Part shown: in pieces, positions 21,101-27,526 of the stretch | How positions within the stretch are numbered: position 1 is the stretch's first letter | Layout: every line of letters begins with the position of its first letter | Origin: Dactylonectria macrodidyma | Lineage: Eukaryota; Ascomycota; Sordariomycetes; Hypocreales; Nectriaceae | NCBI GenBank assembly: GCA_020744425.1 | Contig: JAGMUV010000063.1 | Coordinates: 1 to 27,526, forward strand | Length of the DNA: 27,526 nt | Direction of reading: 5' to 3' | Translations under genes and position numbers: made by a program | Notes under the pieces: generated by a model | Told to the model about the DNA's origin: nothing | Seen by the model: the letters and a program-made list of their open reading frames with translations, nothing else | Database searches by the model: none

Positions 21101-21849
21101 ATCTTACGACATGCTCCACTGAATAAGTCGTGCCAACCGGCACGACGCATCCAGTTTGTCATAAGACTTGGTGTGGGCGCACTACCGTCAAATGGTCTCC
21201 GTACGCCCGACTGCTTTTCTAGACGTTCGCGCTCCTCAGTAAAGAGCTGCTGCGCAAAATTCTTGACAGGATCGGACGTCTCTTGCGGGAGCAAGCCGCT
21301 ATTGACAGACCCTCGCTCTGGCTGTCGATCACTTGTTGACACGATCCATGAACGAAGAATATCTTTTGCCGTCCAGCTCTGAAAAGTGAGCCGCTCTTCG
21401 ATGTGGTCCCGCAACCAATATTTTCTCTTCGAACCAGCCCTCCTGATCTCGCATTCGTGAGCCTTCTTCAAATGACGCGAGAGGACCTCAAGACTTGTGG
21501 ACCGTAGGTCGCAGTACTTGCAAGCAGCCCCGACCTGCAACGCTAAATGTGGATGAGGCGTGGAACCATCGGCCCGTGCTGGCAGAAGATCTGGATTAGG
21601 GAGATGCAGTGAGCGTATGAGGGAATTGAGATGTCGACGAGTCGACTTGAGAACATCGTGATTCTTGCGGAGGTGGCGCGAAATATCATCCACTTGTAAC
21701 GCGTATCTACAATGAGTGCAGATAATAGCAGGCTCCGGTAGATTATAGTGCAGACCGACATCTTCAAGTATTCGTAGTTGTCCAAGGGAAAGGCATCGCG
21801 GAGCCTCAGAACTGGCTGAAAGATCTAGAGAAGTTGTTTCAGTGCCCAT
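18191..21849 (-). CDS. C2H2 - recombinase-like - C2H2 protein (DUF3505/OrsD type), two frame breaks
   Basis: Starts at ATG 21847-21849. Residues 44-64 (ICTHC..RHLRKNH, C-x2-C-x11-H-x4-H) and 110-131 (CKYC..RHLKKAH, C-x2-C-x12-H-x4-H) have the same finger spacings as the helicase gene. An acidic stretch follows, then a frame change near 20569-20600 inside a GA-rich run. The next frame (508 codons from 20600) carries GGQAARISELL (Arg 305), HHK (Lys 339), LYRQLSIAI (Arg 429) and SGH..RYSTYG (His 469, Tyr 478), the order and final spacing of a tyrosine recombinase. At about 19120 a one-base change (CGGATATGCC) shifts the frame into YAKVSAEWHAFL. That frame runs without a stop to a second finger pair (VCRHC..; CQQCPY..HCREEH) and ends at 18191. 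No RecQ domain. Role unknown: DNA-binding and possibly recombination-related. The breaks could be sequence errors. Confidence 0.65.
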
Positions 21850-22343
21850 TTGTGTCGATTAAAATTCAAGCACAAGGTTACGTGTAACGGTAAGAGAAGG
21901 AGACATGTAGTAAGTAGAACCTGTTGCCTCGCCTGCATCACTTGCTGTTCATTCGCTTCTACAGGGTTTGCACAGACCAACGCGTCTGGAAATGGACCGC
22001 GTTTCGCGTTTTGGCTAAACATGACCTACCGGTACTTGGAAATGGAGTTCGTTCCCAGCTAAAAAAAGGGGGTAGAATTCTAAAGGCTGTGATTGGTCTA
22101 AAAGCTGGAATGGAGTTCATTACGACCTAGAATGCTTGAGTAAGGTCGCGCTGTCGCGCTCCAACGGGTCGTTTTACTTCGTAAAACGTAGAAACCCACC
22201 CTCCGTCGCTTCGCTCTCCCTGCCAGTGTGCTAGAAGCCCTAGGTTACTCGTACTCTCTGGACCCACCGTCCAGTTTTTTGCCCGTTAAACGTCACTTTC
22301 TTTTCTTCTCACTCTGCCCTACCTAACCCTTCTCACCCTGGCT
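21850..22343. other. Upstream region of the C2H2-recombinase-like gene
   Basis: No gene seen. It should hold that gene's promoter. It contains a tight hairpin (CGTTTTAC, loop TTC, GTAAAACG at 22170-22188) and a weaker one (CTGGAC/GTCCAG, 22258-22274). From about 22300 it becomes C-rich and telomere-like. Confidence 0.5.
22170..22188. repeat. Short perfect hairpin
   Basis: Eight-base stem CGTTTTAC/GTAAAACG with a TTC loop, flanked by GGGT and ACCC words that could extend it imperfectly. It lies between the gene and the repeat block. Function unknown. Confidence 0.7.
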
Positions 22344-22357
22344 TTAACCCTAACCCC
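22344..22357. repeat. Interstitial telomere-like tract
   Basis: TTAACCCTAACCCC, the C-rich orientation, opening a 0.7-kb stretch rich in degenerate CCCTAA and TTAGGG words. Confidence 0.7.
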
Positions 22358-22416
22358 AAAGACCCTCAGGGTAACGGTTAGCGTTAGGCCCACGAGTTAC
22401 CTTTCTCTCTACCTTC

Positions 22417-22635
22417 TTCACAACCCTTCACAACCCTTCACAACCCTTCACAACCCTTCACAACCCTTCACAACCCTTCACAACCCTTCACAACCCTTCA
22501 AACCCTTCACAACCCCACAACCCTTCACAACCCTTCACAACCCTTCACAACCCTTCACAACCCTTCACAACCCTTCACAACCCTTCACAACCCTTCACAA
22601 CCCTTCACAACCCTTCACAACCCTTCACAACCCAC
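22417..22635. repeat. 10-bp satellite (ACAACCCTTC)n
   Basis: About 22 head-to-tail copies of a 10-base unit, interrupted once at about 22498-22520 by shortened copies (AAACCCTTC and ACAACCCC). The plus strand has no G. The unit resembles a telomere repeat with inserted bases, so it may have grown from degenerate telomeric DNA. Confidence 0.95.
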
Positions 22636-22639
22636 CCGT

Positions 22640-23580
22640 TCTGCCTTCAACTCCAACTCACCTCCTCAGCGACCCTCCCCACTACAGCTCCGCCGGCAAC
22701 TTCCCGGGTCAAACCAAAACCCCCGGGTTTGGGTTAGACTCAGGGTTACGGCTAAACAACACCTTTGTCCGCTCAAACCAACCCTCACAACCACCCGCAA
22801 CCCTCTCAACCTTCCGGGTCAAGCGAAAACCTTAGGTTTGGGTTCGGGTTAGGGCTACGGGTAACCCTCAGCCGTACGGTTAAGGGTTGGGTTAGGGTTA
22901 CGGGTAAACAACACAAACTCTACTTCCTTCCACGAACCCTCCCAGACACCCGCTTCTCTCTCCCTCCCTCCCTTTCTGCGCCTGACCCTTCACTGCAACG
23001 TAACCCTAACCCGACATGGGGTTAGGGTTAGGGTCAGAGTCAGAGTTAGGGTCAGGCGCAGTGTCACCCCCAGCCTCACACCTGCCTTTGCCCCAAGGCA
23101 AAAAGAGGTGCTTCTGGCTTGACTCATTCTCAGCCTTACCCGTACACCCCCTACCCCTTCTCCTAGCCCTCCACCTTTTCAACAACCCTTACCGCTACCC
23201 GCTTACCTCTCGACTTTCCCGGTCAAACGAAAAACGAAAATCTACGGGTTGCCTTAGTGTTACGGGTAACGCAGAACCCCCTGGGTTTCCCTCCCCGAAC
23301 CCGAGAGTAGCAGTGGTCGTGGAAGCAGCGACAGCACCAGTAAAGCAAAAAGCCTCTGCTTGGTCACCCCCCCGGCAACAGCCCAACCCTCCCAACTCCC
23401 CCCCTTCCTCTTCACCTGCCTCCACACTCACACTCTCCCGACAACGCTCAAGAGCAACACCGAACCCTGGCCTTCAGACCACTTGGAAAGAGGCACAGAA
23501 GACGAGGAGATAGGCAAGCACAGGGAAATGTGAAAGGAATGTGAAAGGATAAGGAAAGAAAGTGTGGATGCGGACAGGCG
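22640..23580. other. Degenerate telomere-word block, both orientations
   Basis: Rich in GGGTTAGGGTT, GGGTTTGGGTT and GGGTTACGGGT (22722-22750, 22830-22910), then an inverted pair at 23001-23030 and further TTAGGG words to about 23060. GGTCAAACGAAAA-type words recur (about 22707, 22817, 23221), suggesting a larger decayed repeat unit of roughly 110 bases or more. Open frames here are repeat-derived and I call no gene. Confidence 0.6.
23001..23030. repeat. Telomere-repeat hairpin
   Basis: TAACCCTAACCC (23001-23012), six-base spacer, then its exact complement GGGTTAGGGTTA (23019-23030). The repeats diverge from the centre (C-rich first, G-rich second), which is the opposite of the arrangement left by telomere-to-telomere fusion. 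Confidence 0.9.
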
Positions 23581-23635
23581 TCCCAGATCAGCACTCAGAC
23601 GAGCAACCTGGCGAGCACTCTAGATGAGCACCGTA

Positions 23636-23995
23636 GATGGACACCCTAGATGGCCCCTCAGGCGAACACCCTAGATGGCCACTCAGACGAACACCCTAGA
23701 TGATGATGGCCACTCAGACGAACACCCTAGATGATGATGGCCACTCAGACGAACACCCTAGATGATGATGGCCACTCAGACGAACACCCTAGATGATGAT
23801 GGCCACTCAGACGAACACCCTAGATGATGATGGCCACTCAGACGAACACCCTAGATGATGATGGCCACTCAGACGAACACCCTAGATGATGGCCACTCAG
23901 ACGAACACCCTAGATGATGGCCACTCAGACGAACACCCTAGATGATGGCCACTCAGACGAACACCCTAGATGGCCACTCAGACGAACACCCTAGA
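23636..23995. repeat. 25/28/31-bp minisatellite
   Basis: Eleven perfect copies of a 25-base core beginning GGCCACTCAGACGAACACCC, plus a variant first copy and decayed relatives on both sides (about 23580-24020). Each core is followed by zero, one or two extra GAT triplets, giving unit lengths of 25, 28 or 31. The 31-base form sits in the middle of the array and shorter forms at the ends. Stop codons in the unit make it non-coding. Confidence 0.95.
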
Positions 23996-24019
23996 TGAAC
24001 ACCGGAGACGAGCACCACC

Positions 24020-24672
24020 ACCATCCAGCCAGATGCCTCGCCACCCAACATCTAGCTCCCACTTGAGCAGCCACTTTGACCCCTCAGATGATAAAAAACA
24101 GAGAAGAGCACTCGCCTCCCAGGTGAACAACCTGGCGAGTCGCCAACATCGACAATCATCTCCAAAGCGCGGGACGAGCTTCCAGCCAGATTGGGGTGTC
24201 CCCGATCCGCTCATTCCACTCACTCGTCTGATGCATCACCAATCATCGAATCGGTCCCAAATCCTGCTCGTCGTCTTCATCATAATCGCCGTCGTTACCG
24301 TAATCGATCGCTATCGCTGCATTGATCGCACTCATATCGCTTGCTTGTCGCACGTCGCCTGGGGTCGGTAGTCATCGAGCGCTTCTCGATGTGGTTGAAA
24401 GTGGAGAAATCGCCGGCTCCGAATTATGGGGGGCTGTTCTGGTTTTATGGCACTCCAAGCCCCTGTTCACTACCCCTGCCATCACTAACCCCCGCCGGAA
24501 CCTTAAATTTCCAGGGGCACCCCAGATTATGTGAACACCAAATAACCTACCCTACGCTAGGAGGAGCAAACCTGGCATCGTGGTTCTTAATTCAGTCCGA
24601 AGGACTTCCTATTACGACGATAACTCGAAGTAAAGGCCCTTCTCTCATTGTCGGCCTGCCAACGACGACACA
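24020..24672. other. No gene seen between minisatellite and Helitron fragment
   Basis: Ordinary-composition DNA with short open frames only. One of them, running out of the minisatellite to 24371, encodes a hydrophobic stretch (ILLVVFIIIAVVTVI) that looks like a membrane segment, but the frame begins inside repeat DNA and I do not call it. The Helitron's left end, if present, would lie here; no clear terminus was found. Confidence 0.45.
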
Positions 24673-25540
24673 ATGTGGCCAACGCAACGTCCTTCCATAT
24701 CATGTGGAATGCTTACAGTTAACTGTCTCGACTGTAGGAATCGGCAAGCCTCAAGCGCCTCTAAGCGTTCTGCAGAACAAGCTGAGTTATCCCCAATATG
24801 TCGAGAAGGATTGCCATTGATAGGCTTGCAATTACGTACAATAATTAACCCACAAGAATCTATTCTGCTGGGAACACCAATTGCCACGTCACCACGAGCA
24901 GGCGCGTCGATTACTTCCCCACCAGGTCCCTCAATTGCTTCTCAAGAAGGCGTACGACTTGGAACGCCGATCGAATCTCCGGTACCGAGTTTTCCTATTT
25001 GGCCGAGACCAGCCCGGGGCAGACATCCCCGCTCACCTTTCATGCAACGTCGAGATTTCGAGCTTCCGATTCCTGACTGGATGCGTGATCTGTCCCATTG
25101 CCCATTGTCTGACAGTGATAAGGAGCTCCTGCAGAAGTTTTGGACGGAGCTGGAAAACGACCGAATGGAACACTGCGCCCGCTGTCGGGAGACATGGTTT
25201 GATATGGGCTTGAAAGATGGTTTTTGCAAGCGTTGCATTGCCAAGGACGAGAACAAAAAGGAGGATGAGCCTTTGTTTTTTCAGCCGAAAATCACTTGGA
25301 TTTTGGCTTAATCCCTGCGTTCCTCCCCCAGTTGACGATAGTAGAAGAGATGCTAATTGCTCCAGTTCATGTGTTCGTGAACGTGATGCAGGTTCGAGGG
25401 CAGCAATACAAGTATCGTGGCCATATTGTGCACTTTCTCCGCGATGTTGGCAAAGTGTATCGCCAACTTCCCTTTTACCCCCTGAATTAGATGTTGCTGC
25501 GCCTTCCGCTATACCTAAGTACACAGAGAGGGCGAAAAAA
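24673..25540 (+). pseudogene. Helitron helicase N-terminal region (DUF6570-like), truncated
   Basis: Fragment of the N-terminal part of a fungal Helitron Rep/helicase-type protein. From ATG 24673, after a Pro/Ser-rich leader with LGTPI repeated, it has HCARCRETWFDMG..FCKRC, a C-x2-C-x13-C-x2-C zinc knuckle (Cys 168, 171, 185, 188). After a frame change at a T6 run (about 25275-25280) come DFGLIPAFLPQLTIVEEMLIA and GQQYKYRGHIVHF, typical of the segment that precedes the Rep domain. A second change near 25467 leads to LLPPELDV, after which the similarity ends. In both shifts one base seems to be missing. No Rep HUH motif and no Pif1 helicase domain are present, so this is a dead 5' fragment. 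The upstream start and element ends are not defined. Confidence 0.7.
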
Positions 25541-25906
25541 GGCCACAGTCACGCACACACGCAGGAGAGGAGCATCGTTCACGGAGCACCAGCGCACAGC
25601 CAGAGTTTTTAGTATGAAATATCATGTCATCGAGATACATCCTTCGGACTGTATTAATTACACCCTCCCCCACCGCCGGTGAGGGTGTCAGCATATTTTA
25701 AGAATAAAACCGGTCCCCCCCGCTTAGTGGCTTTTCATGCCCAGGCTACGGAAGCCCCACATCCCAACAGCTAGCCATATTCACCGTCCACCATGTGCGC
25801 ATTTCCAGAAGTCAGAAGGGTCACCGCCAAAACGAGAGACGGAGAGAGGCTCATCTCCCCCTTTTCATTCATCCCCCCCAAACTGTATCCATTGCGGTTA
25901 CGGTCA
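25491..25906. other. Non-coding DNA after the Helitron fragment
   Basis: No gene seen beyond about 25540. It holds the ACACCCTC hairpin, C/G runs, and the 3' end of the minus-strand gene on the right. Confidence 0.45.
25660..25688. repeat. Hairpin downstream of the Helitron fragment
   Basis: ACACCCTC (25660-25667) pairs exactly with GAGGGTGT (25681-25688) across a 13-base GC-rich loop. Helitrons carry a hairpin near their 3' end, but no CTRR terminus follows within about 20 bases, so the link to the Helitron is only suggestive. Confidence 0.6.
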
Positions 25907-27526
25907 CTATCGCCTATCCCGAATAATCGAAGAACACCGAGCTACCCAAGCCTCATCGTCGCTTCCAAATATCAAGGAGATGAACTTTTCCGCATTCTTC
26001 ATCGCAGAAATCAAACTCTTACGGTCCTCGTAGAGCTCCTCTATCGATCTGAGCTTCGACTCCGTCGTCCGTGGCGTTCGACGGTTACCCGACACCATTA
26101 TCCATCCAAGCTTCAGCAATCCGCGGTTATTAAACCCTCTATTCTCTGCACTCCCACAAAGACGTCAGCTATGTATATCCCAGGAAGAGAGATAACAAAA
26201 GGGGAAAGAGAGAGAAGGGGGAGAGGGAGGAGGTGGCGTAGAAACGATCAGCCTCATAACATTCAAGTGCATCCGTGGATTGGTCTCACCAAGTTTTTGC
26301 GTCATCTTAGCAACTGGTAACACGTCCTTGTCGTTTTCTTCCCACGGAAATGCTTCACTCCGTATGAACCAGAGCATCCGCGTAACCATTGCCGCTGCCA
26401 GCATTTCTGAGTCCTTCTTTTTCTTAGTCGGGCGAAACTCAGCTTCCCCCTCTCCAATCTGCGGTGTCACTGTACAGGCCGCAAATGTCAGCGCCAGCAT
26501 AAGCATCAGATCGCAGAGTGGATCGCCCAGGCAGTCCACCAAGCAGCTATAAGCCAGAGTCAAGTGTCGGACAGCACTCAGATCCGTCTTGGTGTAGTAC
26601 CCTTCCAGCTTAGCGAATCCCTCCTGGACGACCTTAGGGACCTTTTTGAAAGGGATTTCGGAACCTAGATCAATCCTCCTTTTTCTGTTCCGTTTGGGTG
26701 CATGTTCCTCTGCCGTCAGCCGCAGCTCCGCTTCCTTCGCCGCACGCTTGAGACTCCCCGGCGGGCCGGTCGGAAGCATCATCTGCGATCTTTTGTACCG
26801 GTGAATCCTGTCTAGTAGGACAACACGTCGCGATGTGAGCCGCTTACAGTGACAACCCGGGACCCAGTCTATGCCGGCTTCCGCCATCTGCTTGGCGATT
26901 CCATCGACCCACTCCTGCGCCGTCACATCCACCTTACTTGTGCTGCGGATGGCCTCACGAAGCATGGATGGCCATGTGGCATTCTTAGATGCTACAGCTT
27001 GCCAGGTAGTTTCATCGCCCTCAACACACGCGTTGTATATTTCCTCCGCGAAGTCGCATCGTGCCTTGTTCGATGTAGAAGGGGCGGGCAATGGTACTGG
27101 AGCATCGCCAGTCGATCCGTCGGGAAACAGCCTCTCGAGCTGTCATTAGGTGTTAGCTTACAATAGCACCGAATGGAATCGGATCAATTTTTAACTCACT
27201 CGCTACTAAAGGGTTCCTCGCTCAGCTCCCAGGCTTCCAAAATCGCACTGAAACGCTGGGATCGGTGAAGGTGTTCTATTGGATCCCTGCCGCTACGAGC
27301 TCCTTGGTTGAGCTGAATTCGAAGCTGATGAGCCATGAACGATACCATCTGAGGCACCCAGAAGCCACGGAATATCTTCTTTATGAATTTGTTGGCGCTG
27401 CCGATGTGATTGATGGCCTCCGCTCCAAGCTGACCGAACCATACTCGACTATGGCAGTTTGCCGCCACGACCCGGCGCGTAGTGGTACTCCAACGATGCG
27501 AGATGTAACAGTATTGGCTTGCGCTC
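25907..27526 (-). CDS. Unrecognised spliced gene, 5' end beyond the window
   Basis: Three open segments in order on the minus strand. The first runs from the right edge to about 27200 (VWFGQLGAEAINHIGSANKF; IKKIFRGFWVPQMVSFM). The second is about 27139-26250 (DFAEEIYNACVEGDETTWQA; basic RNRKRRIDLG; hydrophobic DLMLMLALTFAACTV). The third is about 26118-25907 (LLKLGWIMVSGNRRTP, IEELYEDRKSLISAMKNAEK). A likely intron at about 27140-27199 has donor GTGAGT, branch GCTAAC and acceptor GACAG, though the codon phases on its two sides do not match as read. A second candidate, from ATC-GTTTCT to GCAGAG-AAT, keeps the frame and joins VMRLI to NRGFNNRG. I recognise no family. The basic central region is compatible with a nucleic-acid-binding protein, but no function is claimed. 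Confidence 0.5.

Noticed and set aside
22417..22635. Possible CRISPR-like array
   Set aside because: Units are directly adjacent with no spacers and the host is a fungus; it is a simple satellite. The same holds for 23636-23995.
23001..23030. Telomere-telomere fusion point
   Set aside because: A fusion would read TTAGGG then CCCTAA; here the order is reversed.
23970..24371. 133-codon plus-strand frame with a hydrophobic segment
   Set aside because: Its start lies inside the minisatellite and nothing else supports coding.

Overview
The window looks like the left subtelomere of a filamentous ascomycete (Pezizomycotina). The reasons are a telomere-linked RecQ-type helicase gene read toward the left edge, degenerate CCCTAA/TTAGGG tracts, short GT..CTAAY..AG introns, and fungal-type mobile genes (a pogo/Fot1-like transposase, a Helitron N-terminus, C2H2-finger proteins of the DUF3505/OrsD type). 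Species cannot be named from the sequence. All assignments rest on reading motifs; no database search was possible.

Layout, left to right. 1-3.3 kb: gene-free subtelomeric DNA with a strongly G-poor plus strand, a 24-bp pyrimidine tandem repeat, nine 13-bp repeats, a 293-bp block without a single T (about 80% G+C), and telomere-like repeats. 3.3-14.45 kb, minus strand: one telomere-linked helicase gene, cut in two by an insertion of about 5.8 kb (about 6514-12292) and carrying several frame breaks. The insertion carries its own degraded gene ending in a chromodomain, and a 28-bp perfect palindrome. 15.09-16.85 kb, plus strand: an intact pogo-like DDD transposase with two introns. 16.8-17.7 kb: a decayed, internally deleted relative of the helicase gene's N-terminal half. 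18.2-21.85 kb, minus strand: a long paralogue (C2H2 fingers, recombinase-like core, second C2H2 pair) without a helicase. 22.3-24.0 kb: a second block of subtelomere-like DNA with interstitial telomere repeats, a 10-bp satellite and a 25/28/31-bp minisatellite. 24.7-25.5 kb: a truncated Helitron N-terminus. 25.9 kb to the right edge: an unrecognised gene leaving the window.

The most interesting reading is that the helicase gene and its two relatives share a core whose conserved residues fall in the order expected of a tyrosine recombinase: GGQxxRxxELL, then HK, then (W/Y)R(Q/H), then GH and Tyr nine residues after His. The helicase would then be a fusion of DNA-binding fingers, a recombinase-like domain and RecQ. 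The inserted element splits the gene a few codons upstream of the first proposed catalytic Arg. Frame breaks recur in several unrelated genes, often in short homopolymers, so some may be sequence errors rather than true pseudogenes.
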